Shown here piece after piece: positions 1 to 8,246 of a stretch of DNA of 64,000 nt; the first letter of the stretch is position 1, and each line of letters begins with the position of its first letter. A model generated the notes under the pieces. The model saw only the letters and a list, made by a program, of their open reading frames with translations, did not search any database and was not told the origin of the DNA. The position numbers were made by a program, and so were the translations under genes. Origin of the DNA: an uncultured Bacteroidales bacterium (GTDB lineage Bacteria > Bacteroidota > Bacteroidia > Bacteroidales > UBA932). The DNA is taken from positions 1-64,000 of the forward strand of contig CALURT010000015.1 of the NCBI GenBank assembly GCA_944323245.1, given 5' to 3'.

Positions 1-28
1 GTGGAAGAGTAGGTAGCTGCCGCTTTTG
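1..28 (+). rRNA. rrf: 3' end of 5S ribosomal RNA (partial)
   Basis: The first bases match the conserved 3' end of bacterial 5S rRNA, with the GAGAGTAGG-type block followed by CTGCC (here AGAGTAGGTAGCTGCC). The rest of the gene, and probably a 16S-23S-5S operon, lies to the left of the window. A terminator follows directly. The exact 3' end is approximate because the closing helix I partner is outside the window. Confidence 0.75.
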
Positions 29-32
29 CTAC

Positions 33-73
33 AAAGGGACGGATGAAAATCGATTTCACCCGTCCCTTTTTTT
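33..73 (+). terminator. Rho-independent terminator after 5S rRNA
   Basis: A 10-bp stem (AAAGGGACGG at 33-42 with CCGTCCCTTT at 60-69) encloses a second self-complementary segment (TGAAA..TTTCA) and runs into a seven-T tract. It sits just after the 5S tail and just past the end of the convergent minus-strand glycosyltransferase, so it may serve both strands. Confidence 0.85.
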
Positions 74-97
74 GTTAATCAAATTATCGGGATAACG

Positions 98-1072
98 TTA
101 TTCTATCCTGTCCTTTATATTATATTGGTTGCGTTCCGAGCTGTTGCGTGAGATAAGTTCGCCGATGAAGCCGGCAAGGAAGAGTTGTACGCCGATGATA
201 AGGACAACAAGGGCGAGATAGAACAGCGGCTGTTCGGTCACCGGCCTGAATCTGAGCCCCTGAGACTGCGATATCAGCTTTGCGACAATCAGCCATACCG
301 CTATGACGCCTCCTGTAAGGAACATGAGTGTTCCGCTGAGACCGAAAAAGTGCATCGGCTTTTTGCCGAAGGTGCTCAGGAACCAGAGTGAGAGCAGATC
401 AAGGAAGCCGTTGGCAAAGCGGCTTATGCCGAACTTGCTTTTGCCGTATTTCCGTTTCTGGTGATGTACCGGCTTTTCCCCGATCCTGTCGAACCCTGCG
501 TTTTTGGCAAGATACGGAATGTAACGGTGCATTTCTCCGTACACTTCTATGTTTTTCACCACCTCGTTCCGGTATGCCTTCAGTCCGCAGTTCATGTCGT
601 GCAGGCGAATGCCTGTAATCATCCTTGCCGTGGCATTGTACAGTTTCGACGGGAGATTCTTGGTCAGTTTGTTGTCCTGCCTGTGCTGTTTCCAGCCCGA
701 TACCAAATCGAATCCTTCTTCATCTATCATTCTTACCATTTCCGGGATTTCTTCCGGCGAATCCTGAAGGTCGGCGTCCATTGTGACCACTATCCTGCCG
801 CAGGCTGCCTCGAAGCCGCAGTAAAGGGCGGCGGATTTGCCGTAATTTCTTCTGAATGATATGCCTTTGATACGTCCGTTGCTTTTGGCGAGTTCATTGA
901 CCTTTTCCCAAGACCCGTCCCTGCTTCCGTCGTCCACCATTATGATTTCATAATCGTAGCCTTCCCTCGTCATCACCTTCTCGATCCATGCGACGAGTTC
1001 CGGAAGGGATTCGGCCTCGTTGTACAGGGCTACGACTATTGACAGGTCTTTTGTATATTCGGCAGTATTCAT
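98..1072 (-). CDS. GtrB/DPM1-like family 2 glycosyltransferase
   Basis: This 324-residue membrane-anchored glycosyltransferase probably moves a sugar from a nucleotide donor to undecaprenyl phosphate, as GtrB and ArnC do. The N-terminal GT-A domain (about residues 8-230) has the nucleotide-binding DDGS at 47-50 and the metal-binding MDADLQD at 98-104. Two hydrophobic segments near residues 240-265 and 280-305 are typical of the polyprenyl-phosphate subfamily. It starts 12 bp after the DUF4199 gene stops, so the two are probably co-transcribed. The sugar is not predictable from sequence. Confidence 0.88.
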   Translation of the reverse strand: MNTAEYTKDLSIVVALYNEAESLPELVAWIEKVMTREGYDYEIIMVDDGSRDGSWEKVNELAKSNGRIKGISFRRNYGKSAALYCGFEAACGRIVVTMDADLQDSPEEIPEMVRMIDEEGFDLVSGWKQHRQDNKLTKNLPSKLYNATARMITGIRLHDMNCGLKAYRNEVVKNIEVYGEMHRYIPYLAKNAGFDRIGEKPVHHQKRKYGKSKFGISRFANGFLDLLSLWFLSTFGKKPMHFFGLSGTLMFLTGGVIAVWLIVAKLISQSQGLRFRPVTEQPLFYLALVVLIIGVQLFLAGFIGELISRNSSERNQYNIKDRIE

Positions 1073-1084
1073 CTGACAGTTAAA

Positions 1085-1624
1085 TTATTGACGGTATTCT
1101 GCAAAGGGATCTTTTGACGGAATCCTTGCAGAAAGAATGGCTGACAGTATCGTCCCGTAAATGAAGCAGTATATCAGCGTGGCGAAGAAAATATACTGCG
1201 GATATATCTCTCTTAAATGTTCGACGGCATTTCTCCCGTTGTCATCGAGTGCCGGTCCCATGACATTGTAGACGGTATCAAACAGAAAGTCCACGCTCTC
1301 CGGAGAGATGAACAGTACATTGGCAAGCGTGTATGCCGAGACCAATATCGCTGAAAAAAGGGCGACAAGCATTCCGAAAACAAAGGATGTACGGTTGTCG
1401 TCGACATCATTGTCGGAAACGAATTTTTTCATGAAAAATCTCATCAGCAGGATACAGCCGACGAACTGCACGAGCCAGATTATGAATGAAAGCACAGAAG
1501 TCAGCATCGAGGGGCCGATATTCGTCAGACTTTGGTCAGAAAACCTGCACACAACGGTGGCAAGCCCGAGCAGGGCTCCGTATTTGGCGCAATTGTTAAG
1601 CAGTGTACCTGTGGATATTTTCAT
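1085..1624 (-). CDS. DUF4199 family membrane protein
   Basis: This 179-residue protein has four clear hydrophobic segments (about residues 12-30, 40-62, 80-105 and 145-167) and matches the Bacteroidota DUF4199 family in length and layout. Its function is unknown. A TATCTTTG box on the minus strand lies 20 bp upstream, making it the first gene of a two-gene unit with the downstream GtrB-like transferase. This pairing is familiar in the phylum and suggests a membrane role in lipid-linked sugar metabolism, though that is inference. Confidence 0.85.
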   Translation of the reverse strand: MKISTGTLLNNCAKYGALLGLATVVCRFSDQSLTNIGPSMLTSVLSFIIWLVQFVGCILLMRFFMKKFVSDNDVDDNRTSFVFGMLVALFSAILVSAYTLANVLFISPESVDFLFDTVYNVMGPALDDNGRNAVEHLREIYPQYIFFATLIYCFIYGTILSAILSARIPSKDPFAEYRQ

Positions 1625-1643
1625 ATTTAGCGATTTGAGACTG

Positions 1644-1651
1644 CAAAGATA
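1644..1651 (-). promoter_or_regulatory. -7 box for DUF4199/GtrB unit
   Basis: On the minus strand this reads TATCTTTG, an exact match to the Bacteroidetes TAnnTTTG -7 consensus, 20 bp before the DUF4199 start. No clear -33 TTTG is visible. Confidence 0.6.
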
Positions 1652-1663
1652 GAAAAAAATTTG

Positions 1664-1671
1664 TACCTTTG
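1664..1671 (+). promoter_or_regulatory. -7 box for thrS operon
   Basis: TACCTTTG matches TAnnTTTG and lies 27 bp before the thrS ATG. It is back to back with the divergent DUF4199 box, only 12 bp away, so the two RNA polymerase footprints must overlap. Confidence 0.6.
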
Positions 1672-1698
1672 CGGCCTTGTGTATAACTAACGAAAATT

Positions 1699-3657
1699 AT
1701 GATTGAGATTAAATTTCCTGACGGCAGCGTCAAGTCTTATGAAGATGGAATTACCGCTTATGAGATAGCCGGCGGTATCAGTCCCAAGTTGGCATCCGAA
1801 GTTCTGGCTGCGGAGATTGTCCCTGACGGGGATACGACAGGAAAAGCCGTAATATACGATCTGGACAGGCCTATAAGGGAGAACGCATCCGTGAGACTCC
1901 TCAAATGGGAAGATGATGAGGCGAAGCATGTTTTCTGGCATTCCACGTCCCATCTTATGGCCGAAGCCTTGGAAGCGCTTTATCCAGGCGTCAAGTTCGG
2001 TATAGGACCGGCCATCGAAAACGGGTTCTACTATGATGTCGATTTCGGTGACAGGCAGATTATCGAGTCCGACCTTAAGCAGATCGAAGACAAGATGATT
2101 GAGTTGGCAAGGTCGAAAGAGACCTATGTCAGGAAAGAGGTTTCCAAGGAAGAGGCATTGAAGACCTTTTCCGAAAAGGGAGACGAATACAAGTGCGAAC
2201 TTATCGGAGAACTCGAAGACGGTACCATATCTTTCTATACCAACGGAAATTTCACGGATTTGTGCCGCGGCCCGCATTTGAGGGATACTTCCGTGATCAA
2301 GGCAGTCAAACTGACTTCCATTGCCGGAGCATACTGGAGAGGTGACGAGAAAAGAAAGATGCTTACCAGGATCTACGGAATTTCTTTCCCGAAGAAATCC
2401 ATGCTTGACGAATACCTTGCATTGCTTGAGGAAGCCAAGAAACGTGACCACAGAAAGCTCGGCAAGGAAATGGAACTCTTCATGTTCTCGTCGAAAGTGG
2501 GGCAAGGACTTCCGATGTGGCTGCCAAAGGGAGCCGCATTGAGAGAGCGCCTTGAGAATTTCCTGAAAAAGGTGCAGAAATCATACGGTTATCTTCCTGT
2601 GATCACTCCTCACATCGGAAACAAGGAACTGTATGTGACTTCAGGACACTACGCAAAATACGGCAAGGATTCGTTCCAGCCAATACATACTCCGCAGGAA
2701 GGAGAGGAATTCCTTCTCAAACCGATGAACTGTCCTCACCATTGTGAGATATACAGGTCGAAACCGAGGTCATACAAGGATCTGCCATTGAGATACGCTG
2801 AATTCGGTACGGTTTACCGTTACGAACAGAGCGGAGAGTTGCACGGTCTGACAAGAGTCCGCGGTTTCACACAGGATGATGCACACCTGTTCTGCCGTCC
2901 GGACCAGCTCAAGGAAGAGTTCTGCAAGGTAATCGACATTATTCTCTATGTATTCAAGACATTGAAATTCAATGAATACACAGCTCAGGTCTCCTTGCGT
3001 GACCCTAACGACAAGGAAAAATACATAGGAACGGATGAGAACTGGGCCAAGGCTGAGCAGGCCATTATCGATGCAGCTGCGGAGAAAGGTCTCAAGACTG
3101 TGGTCGTACAGGGCGAAGCCGCATTTTACGGACCTAAGCTCGACTTTATGGTCAAGGATGCAATCGGAAGGAAATGGCAGCTCGGTACGATACAGGTTGA
3201 CTACAATCTTCCGGAACGCTTCGACCTCGAATATACGGGAAGCGACGGACAGAAACACCGTCCTATCATGATTCACAGGGCGCCGTTCGGCTCGCTTGAG
3301 AGATTCGTGGCAGTGCTTTTGGAACATACTGCCGGCAAGCTTCCGTTGTGGCTGACTCCTGAACAGGTCAACATATTGCCGATCAGCGAAAAATTCACCG
3401 ATTATGCAAAAAAAGTTTGTGAATTGATGAATAATTCCGATATTCGCGCCGCAGTTGACGACAGGAATGAAACCGTAGGCAAAAGAATCAGGGAAAGCGA
3501 ATTGCAGAGGATTCCTTTCATTGTGATCGTAGGAGAAAAAGAGGTGGAAGAAGGTACGGTTTCCGTCAGACAACAGGGTGGAAAGGATTTGGGCTCAATG
3601 AAAATCGATGATTTCATAGGCTTTATAGACAAGGCCGTGAAGGAACAGTTGTCATAG
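1699..3657 (+). CDS. thrS: threonyl-tRNA synthetase
   Basis: This class II synthetase charges tRNA-Thr in the cytoplasm. At 652 residues it has full family length. The N-terminal TGS domain covers about residues 1-62. The editing domain carries the HxxxH motif at H81/H85 and the DLCRGPHL segment. The catalytic core shows MNCPHHCE, which contains the zinc-binding Cys. An anticodon-binding domain occupies roughly the last 100 residues. It heads the widely conserved thrS-infC-rpmI-rplT translation cluster. Confidence 0.98.
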   Translation: MIEIKFPDGSVKSYEDGITAYEIAGGISPKLASEVLAAEIVPDGDTTGKAVIYDLDRPIRENASVRLLKWEDDEAKHVFWHSTSHLMAEALEALYPGVKFGIGPAIENGFYYDVDFGDRQIIESDLKQIEDKMIELARSKETYVRKEVSKEEALKTFSEKGDEYKCELIGELEDGTISFYTNGNFTDLCRGPHLRDTSVIKAVKLTSIAGAYWRGDEKRKMLTRIYGISFPKKSMLDEYLALLEEAKKRDHRKLGKEMELFMFSSKVGQGLPMWLPKGAALRERLENFLKKVQKSYGYLPVITPHIGNKELYVTSGHYAKYGKDSFQPIHTPQEGEEFLLKPMNCPHHCEIYRSKPRSYKDLPLRYAEFGTVYRYEQSGELHGLTRVRGFTQDDAHLFCRPDQLKEEFCKVIDIILYVFKTLKFNEYTAQVSLRDPNDKEKYIGTDENWAKAEQAIIDAAAEKGLKTVVVQGEAAFYGPKLDFMVKDAIGRKWQLGTIQVDYNLPERFDLEYTGSDGQKHRPIMIHRAPFGSLERFVAVLLEHTAGKLPLWLTPEQVNILPISEKFTDYAKKVCELMNNSDIRAAVDDRNETVGKRIRESELQRIPFIVIVGEKEVEEGTVSVRQQGGKDLGSMKIDDFIGFIDKAVKEQLS

Positions 3658-3686
3658 AGTCCTGTTTTATAGTAATAATTTAATAT

Positions 3687-3693
3687 AGGAGGA
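3687..3693 (+). promoter_or_regulatory. strong Shine-Dalgarno of infC
   Basis: AGGAGGA ends 7 nt before an in-frame ATC, and the in-frame TAG at 3686-3688 overlaps it. This fixes the infC start at 3701. Such a strong Shine-Dalgarno is unusual in Bacteroidota, where most genes lack one. Confidence 0.75.
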
Positions 3694-3700
3694 TTTACTT

Positions 3701-4324
3701 ATCGCAACACAATTCAAACCGTCTGCACCGCGTTTTTCCGGTCCGAAACCTAATGGGAACGGTCAAGGTGCAGGTCGTCCGGGAGCAGGCCCGAGAGCCA
3801 AGAAGGACGATAACGAATTAAGGATCAATGAAGAAATTACCGCTCCGCGGGTACGTCTTGTAGGTGACAATATTCCCGAACAGGGTATATATCCGGTTTC
3901 GGAAGCCCTCAGGATAGCCGAAAAGCTCGAACTTGACCTCGTGGAAATCACAGCCAAGGCAGATCCTCCCGTATGCAAGATCATAGACTATCAGAAATAT
4001 CTCTATCAGCAGAAAAAGAGGGCGAAAGAGATGAAGTCGAATTCGACGAAGATAGTCATCAAGGAAATCAGATTCGGACCGAACACGGACGAGCATGATT
4101 TCCAGTTCAAACTGAAACACGCGATAGGCTTCCTTCAGGAAGGTGCGAAAGTCAAGGCTTCCGTATTTTTCAAGGGCCGTTCCATCCTGTATGTGGATCA
4201 GGGAGAAAAACTTCTGCTGCGCTTTGCCGTAGAACTCGAAGAATACGGAAGGGCCGAGCAGATGCCGAAGCTCGAAGGAAAGAGGATGATGATGATGATA
4301 GCTCCTCTCCCGAAAAAGAAATGA
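3701..4324 (+). CDS. infC: translation initiation factor IF-3 (ATC start)
   Basis: IF-3 binds the 30S subunit and enforces start-codon fidelity. The frame is open from just after a TAG at 3686. There is no ATG before the conserved ELRINEEI segment, so I place the start at ATC 3701, 7 nt after AGGAGGA, giving 207 residues. A GTG at 3941 would remove the whole N-terminal domain ([16 protein letters not shown], then [16 protein letters not shown]). The N-terminus has a Pro/Gly-rich extension. Rare infC start codons (AUU in E. coli) are known to support autoregulation, because IF-3 rejects them. Confidence 0.9.
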   Translation: MATQFKPSAPRFSGPKPNGNGQGAGRPGAGPRAKKDDNELRINEEITAPRVRLVGDNIPEQGIYPVSEALRIAEKLELDLVEITAKADPPVCKIIDYQKYLYQQKKRAKEMKSNSTKIVIKEIRFGPNTDEHDFQFKLKHAIGFLQEGAKVKASVFFKGRSILYVDQGEKLLLRFAVELEEYGRAEQMPKLEGKRMMMMIAPLPKKK

Positions 4325-4355
4325 TCCTTGGAAAAGGACGATTATATTTATTAAC

Positions 4356-4372
4356 AGTTAAAAAATTTAACT
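4356..4372 (+). promoter_or_regulatory. inverted repeat abutting the rpmI start codon
   Basis: AGTTAAA and TTTAACT (7 bp, 3-nt loop) end exactly one base before the rpmI ATG. The stem is AT-only apart from one pair, so any translational effect would be weak. AACAGTTAAA also occurs before rplT. Confidence 0.35.
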
Positions 4373-4567
4373 ATGCCAAAGATTAAGACCAACTCCGGTT
4401 CGAAAAAGCGTTTTGCGCTTACCGGAACGGGAAAAGTAAAGAGAAAACACGCTTACAAAAGCCACATTCTCACGAAAAAGACCAAAAAGCAGAAGAGAAA
4501 TTTGACTCACTTCGCTATCGCCACTGCGGCTGATACGGGCAGAATCAAAGCTTTATTGGGAATGTAA
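4373..4567 (+). CDS. rpmI: 50S ribosomal protein L35
   Basis: This 64-residue, very basic protein begins [14 protein letters not shown] and carries the [16 protein letters not shown] and KKQKRNL blocks diagnostic of bL35. It sits between infC (48 bp away) and rplT (79 bp away) in the standard order. No Shine-Dalgarno is visible; an AT-rich inverted repeat abuts the ATG. Confidence 0.98.
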   Translation: MPKIKTNSGSKKRFALTGTGKVKRKHAYKSHILTKKTKKQKRNLTHFAIATAADTGRIKALLGM

Positions 4568-4646
4568 TCAAACAAATGATGTCAAACTTGGAACGCAGTA
4601 AAAAAGCTCCATTGACGGACACTGCCTCCATAAAACAGTTAAATTT

Positions 4647-4991
4647 ATGCCAAGATCGGTAAATTCAGTAGCCTCAAGGGCTCGCCGCAAGAAAATTCTC
4701 AAGAGAACCCGCGGTAACTTTCTTTCAAGAAAAAATGTTTGGACGGTAGCGAAGAACACCTATGAAAAGGGTCTTACCTACGCATACCGTGATCGTAAAG
4801 CCAAGAAGCGCAACTTCCGTGCTCTCTGGATTCAGAGAATCAATGCCGCTGCACGTCAATACGGTATGACCTATTCTCAGTTCATGGGCAAAATCAGCAA
4901 GCAGAACATCGGACTCAACCGCAAGGTACTTGCAGATCTCGCAATGAACAATCCACAGGCATTCGAAGCCATCGTCAATTCGGTAAAATAG
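4647..4991 (+). CDS. rplT: 50S ribosomal protein L20
   Basis: This 114-residue bL20 has the conserved basic N-terminus ([20 protein letters not shown]) and the [20 protein letters not shown] core. bL20 binds 23S rRNA early in 50S assembly and in several bacteria represses its own operon. No classic leader pseudoknot can be recognised here by eye. It closes the thrS-infC-rpmI-rplT cluster. Confidence 0.98.
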   Translation: MPRSVNSVASRARRKKILKRTRGNFLSRKNVWTVAKNTYEKGLTYAYRDRKAKKRNFRALWIQRINAAARQYGMTYSQFMGKISKQNIGLNRKVLADLAMNNPQAFEAIVNSVK

Positions 4992-5123
4992 TTGTCCCGG
5001 CAGAAGTATGGCATTGACGGGAATCCGGCGGTTATCTGTCATCCCGGAAAGTATGCTATGCCGTCTGAAGAAAATTGAAAAGCCCCGAAATCTGTAGAAG
5101 AATATATTAATATAGTAGTGTAA

Positions 5124-6476
5124 ATGAGCTGGAAAGAATTTTATCGCAACAAATGGACACGGATGACCTTCTGGGCCGTCCTCTATCTGTTGTGGGTCAT
5201 CTGGCTCGGAAATTATTGGTGGCTTTTCGGTCTTCTTGTCATTTTTGACTTCCATATTACCAAAAAGGTCAAGTGGACTTTCTGGAAAAAGGAGTACAAG
5301 GATGACGAAAAGAAAAACGTTCTCCTCGAATGGTTGGACGCAATTATTTTTGCGGTCATCGTGGTGACGTTTATCAATATTTTCTTTTTTCAGGCATTCA
5401 AGATTCCGTCGTCTTCGATGGAAAGTTCGCTCATGACAGGCGACCATCTGTTCGTGAGCAAACTGGCATACGGACCGAGGGTTCCTCAGACCCCGCTGAC
5501 CGTTCCTTTCACGCACAACGTACTTCCGAACGGAAAAGAATCATATTCGACCCTGATACAGAGCAAATACAGAAGGCTCAAGGGTTTCGGACACGTCAAA
5601 AGAGGCGACTACGTTGTATTCGGGTTTCCGAACGGCGACACTGTCCTGACCAAGGCTCCGGCCGAAGACTATTATGCTCTTTGCCGGATGATGGGAAGGG
5701 AAAACGTGATAGCCTATTACGGCCCGGTCAAAGTCCGCCCGATGGACAAGAAGGACCACTACGTCAAGAGATGTGTGGCTGTTCCGGGAGATACGCTCAG
5801 AATAACTGACGGCGTAGTATCCGTAAATTCGGAGCAGTTGGAAATTTATCCGGGTATCCAGAATTCCTACAGGGTAGTGACAGACGGAAAAAGGATCAAC
5901 AGCGTCAGCCTCGACGACATGGGACTCAACGTAGGTGAACTCTGGTTTGACGAATCTCTGCCGGGTTATCCCTACATGCCGCTGACGGCGTCCATGCTCG
6001 GGCATGTCGAATCCTTGCCGAATGTCGTATCCGTGGAAGCGAATATCGATGTCTATCCTCCTGACGAGCCGGATTCATATCTTACGATTTTTCCCTTTAC
6101 GGAGAATTTCAGGTGGACGAGGGACAATTTCGGCCCTCTCTGGATTCCCGAGAAAGGGGTGACGGTGGAGTTGAATACGGACAATCTCCCTCTTTATGAA
6201 CGGATTATAACCGTTTATGAGGGCAATGACCTGACGGTGGACAAGGAAACGGGCGAGATAAGGATTAACGGTGAACCCGCTGATTCCTATACTTTCCGGC
6301 AGGACTACTATTTCATGATGGGCGATAACAGGCACAATTCATTGGATTCAAGATACTGGGGTTTCGTTCCTGAAGACCATATAGTAGGGAAACCTTCGCT
6401 GATCTGGCTTTCGACCGATCGAAACAAGTCTTTCCCGAAGAATATCAGATGGAACAGATTTTTCAAATTTGTGTAG
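5124..6476 (+). CDS. lepB: signal peptidase I
   Basis: This membrane-bound serine protease removes signal peptides from exported proteins. The 450-residue protein has two N-terminal hydrophobic segments (about 14-44 and 70-92). The S26 boxes follow: SSSMESSL with the nucleophile at about S98, YVKRCVAVPGDTL with the general base at about K215, and GDNRHNSLDSRYWGF near residue 400. The long spacers between the boxes make it longer than E. coli LepB, as in other Bacteroidota. It may be transcribed from the ribosomal operon upstream, 132 bp away; I see no TAnnTTTG box before it. Confidence 0.95.
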   Translation: MSWKEFYRNKWTRMTFWAVLYLLWVIWLGNYWWLFGLLVIFDFHITKKVKWTFWKKEYKDDEKKNVLLEWLDAIIFAVIVVTFINIFFFQAFKIPSSSMESSLMTGDHLFVSKLAYGPRVPQTPLTVPFTHNVLPNGKESYSTLIQSKYRRLKGFGHVKRGDYVVFGFPNGDTVLTKAPAEDYYALCRMMGRENVIAYYGPVKVRPMDKKDHYVKRCVAVPGDTLRITDGVVSVNSEQLEIYPGIQNSYRVVTDGKRINSVSLDDMGLNVGELWFDESLPGYPYMPLTASMLGHVESLPNVVSVEANIDVYPPDEPDSYLTIFPFTENFRWTRDNFGPLWIPEKGVTVELNTDNLPLYERIITVYEGNDLTVDKETGEIRINGEPADSYTFRQDYYFMMGDNRHNSLDSRYWGFVPEDHIVGKPSLIWLSTDRNKSFPKNIRWNRFFKFV

Positions 6477-6504
6477 AATGCTTGTTTTTTAAGTTTTTTT
6501 ATAC

Positions 6505-6512
6505 GATATTTG
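6505..6512 (+). promoter_or_regulatory. candidate promoter for rpmB-rpmG-DUF4295
   Basis: GATATTTG differs by one base from TAnnTTTG. A TTG near 6483 lies about 20 bp upstream in the -33 position. It falls 38 bp before the rpmB ATG. Confidence 0.4.
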
Positions 6513-6550
6513 CAGCCCCTTAACAGTGAAAATTATAAAAGTTATATACA

Positions 6551-6793
6551 ATGGCAAAGGTTTGTCAAGTTACAGGTAGAAAGAGAATGGTCGGAAACAA
6601 TGTTTCCCATTCCAAAAGGCGTACGAAACGCATTTTTGCCCTGAATCTCAAGACCAAGAAATTCTGGTCGGAGGCAGAGCAGAGATTTGTTACACTTAAA
6701 GTGTCCTGCAAGGGAATGAGGACTATCGAGAAAAACGGTCTCGAAAGCACGCTCAGGGACGCACAGCGTAAAGGATATATTAACCTTGTTTAA
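6551..6793 (+). CDS. rpmB: 50S ribosomal protein L28
   Basis: This 80-residue bL28 opens with MAKVCQVTGRKRMVGNNVSH and carries the SKRRTKRIF and CKGMRTIEKNGL blocks. The CxxTGR-type start is the family hallmark, here retaining only the first cysteine of the usual zinc ribbon. rpmG follows after 11 bp, an arrangement seen in most Bacteroidota. Confidence 0.97.
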   Translation: MAKVCQVTGRKRMVGNNVSHSKRRTKRIFALNLKTKKFWSEAEQRFVTLKVSCKGMRTIEKNGLESTLRDAQRKGYINLV

Positions 6794-6804
6794 TTTCGTG
6801 AGTT

Positions 6805-6993
6805 ATGGCAAAGAAAGCAAAAGGCAACAGGGTGCAGGTCATTTTGGAGTGCACTGAGCAGAGAGAGAGCGGTGTACCGGGTATCTCGAGATACATCACT
6901 ACCAAGAATAAAAAGAACACGACCCAGCGTTTGGAGCGTATGAAATACAATCCTTATCTCAGGAAAGTAACTCTTCACCGCGAGATCAAGTAA
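6805..6993 (+). CDS. rpmG: 50S ribosomal protein L33
   Basis: This 62-residue bL33 has the conserved [24 protein letters not shown] and [17 protein letters not shown] segments. The paired cysteines of the zinc-binding L33 form are absent (only one Cys), so this is the zinc-independent type. It lies between rpmB and the DUF4295 gene, whose start codon is 18 bp away. Confidence 0.97.
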   Translation: MAKKAKGNRVQVILECTEQRESGVPGISRYITTKNKKNTTQRLERMKYNPYLRKVTLHREIK

Positions 6994-7011
6994 TAAAGGG
7001 AGGATATATTT

Positions 7012-7170
7012 ATGGCAAAGAAAGCAGTCGCAACCTTCAGCGCCAAATCCGGCGCAAAGACCATGGTCAAGTGTATCCGTATGGATAAATCGGCCAAGAC
7101 AGGTGCCTACATGTTCAAGGAAGAACTTGTAGAGGCAGACAAGGTAAAAGATTTTTTCGCTAAGAAATAA
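7012..7170 (+). CDS. DUF4295 small basic protein
   Basis: This 52-residue protein begins MAKKAVATFSAKSGAKTMVK and ends DKVKDFFAKK. It matches the Bacteroidota DUF4295 family, which is found almost always between rpmG and ftsY. Its size and basic composition, and its place among ribosomal protein genes, suggest a ribosome-associated role, but the function is not established. A GGGAGGA Shine-Dalgarno lies about 7 nt upstream, unlike rpmB and rpmG before it. A strong terminator follows 22 bp after the stop. Confidence 0.93.
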   Translation: MAKKAVATFSAKSGAKTMVKCIRMDKSAKTGAYMFKEELVEADKVKDFFAKK

Positions 7171-7192
7171 ATCCGTTCCTGAAGATTCTCAG

Positions 7193-7230
7193 GCGGGGTG
7201 TTTCCGAAATTGGAAATACCCCGCTTTTTT
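7193..7230 (+). terminator. Rho-independent terminator of ribosomal operon
   Basis: GCGGGGTGTTTCC pairs with GGAAATACCCCGC around a short GAAATT loop and is followed by a run of six T. It separates the rpmB-rpmG-DUF4295 unit from ftsY. Confidence 0.92.
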
Positions 7231-7254
7231 CTTTTATTTTCAGCAAATATTCAG

Positions 7255-7262
7255 TATTTTTG
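7255..7262 (+). promoter_or_regulatory. -7 box for ftsY
   Basis: TATTTTTG matches the TAnnTTTG consensus. It follows the terminator and precedes the ftsY ATG by 20 bp, so ftsY begins a new transcript. Confidence 0.65.
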
Positions 7263-7282
7263 TACGATTTAACCGAATAGTT

Positions 7283-8221
7283 ATGGGCATATTTGATAAA
7301 GGAGTTCAAAAGACGAAGCGCAGTTTTTTCGAAAAGCTGTCCCGTGCCGTCGTCGGAAAGTCAAAAGTCGACGACGATACTTTGGATGCCATAGAGGAAG
7401 CTCTTGTAGCCTCGGACATGGGAGTCGACACCACTCTTGAAGTCATTGACAGATTGGAGGAGCGTGTCCACAGGGACAAATTCGTCTCGTTCGACGAGCT
7501 GGTCGGGATATTGCGGGAGGAGATAGCTTCGCTTCTGAACCTTTCTGACTCCGAAACCATAGACGACAATGCCGTACCGTTCGATTTTACCAAAAAACCG
7601 TATGTGATCATGGTCGTGGGTGTCAACGGTGTCGGAAAGACAACTACCATAGGCAAATTGGCGTCCATGCTGAAAGCTCAGGGAAAGAAAGTCGTCCTCG
7701 GGGCGGCGGATACTTTCCGGGCCGCAGCTGTGGATCAGCTGACAATCTGGGCCGAGCGTGCCGGAGTGGATATTGTCAAACAGGAAATGGGTTCCGATCC
7801 GGCTTCCGTGGCTTATGATACGGTCAAATCTGCCGTAGCCAAGGACGCAGATGTCGTGCTTGTCGATACGGCCGGACGTCTGCACAACAGAATCGACCTG
7901 ATGAACGAACTTACCAAAATCCGCAACGTAATGCGCAAGGTGGTACCGGATGCTCCTCATGAAGTGCTGCTCGTCCTTGACGGTTCCACCGGCCAGAATG
8001 CCTTCCAGCAGGCCAAGGAATTTTCGAAGGCTACAGATGTCACGGCATTGGCCGTCACCAAGTTGGACGGGACAGCCAAGGGCGGTGTCGTGATAGGGAT
8101 TGTTAACAAGTTCAGGATTCCTATCAAGTTCATCGGCATAGGAGAAGGAATCGATGACCTCAAGGTATTCAACAAGAGAGAGTTCGTAAATTCCCTCTTT
8201 TCCAAGGAAGATTTAGTGTAA
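7283..8221 (+). CDS. ftsY: signal recognition particle receptor FtsY
   Basis: FtsY is the SRP-type GTPase that docks ribosome-nascent chain complexes at the membrane. The 312-residue protein has the NG domain only: a helical N domain to about residue 95, then G1 GVNGVGKTTT (about 112-121), DTAGR (about 194), and TKLDGTAKGG (about 258). The long acidic A domain of E. coli FtsY is absent, as is usual in this phylum. It has its own promoter after a terminator; pheT follows 25 bp downstream. Confidence 0.97.
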   Translation: MGIFDKGVQKTKRSFFEKLSRAVVGKSKVDDDTLDAIEEALVASDMGVDTTLEVIDRLEERVHRDKFVSFDELVGILREEIASLLNLSDSETIDDNAVPFDFTKKPYVIMVVGVNGVGKTTTIGKLASMLKAQGKKVVLGAADTFRAAAVDQLTIWAERAGVDIVKQEMGSDPASVAYDTVKSAVAKDADVVLVDTAGRLHNRIDLMNELTKIRNVMRKVVPDAPHEVLLVLDGSTGQNAFQQAKEFSKATDVTALAVTKLDGTAKGGVVIGIVNKFRIPIKFIGIGEGIDDLKVFNKREFVNSLFSKEDLV

Positions 8222-8246
8222 AAAAGTAAAAAACATATACAGAATT

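Noticed and set aside
3941..4324. infC beginning at GTG 3941
   Set aside because: This start would delete the conserved N-terminal domain, which is encoded in frame upstream from ATC 3701 behind a strong SD.
4576..4662. A 28-codon ORF overlapping the start of rplT
   Set aside because: No initiation signal or composition supports it. It could be an overlapping regulatory ORF, but chance is the simpler explanation.
5008..5097. A 29-codon upstream ORF before lepB
   Set aside because: It has an ATG and a stop before lepB but no associated hairpin or promoter, and such short frames are expected by chance in a 132-bp gap.
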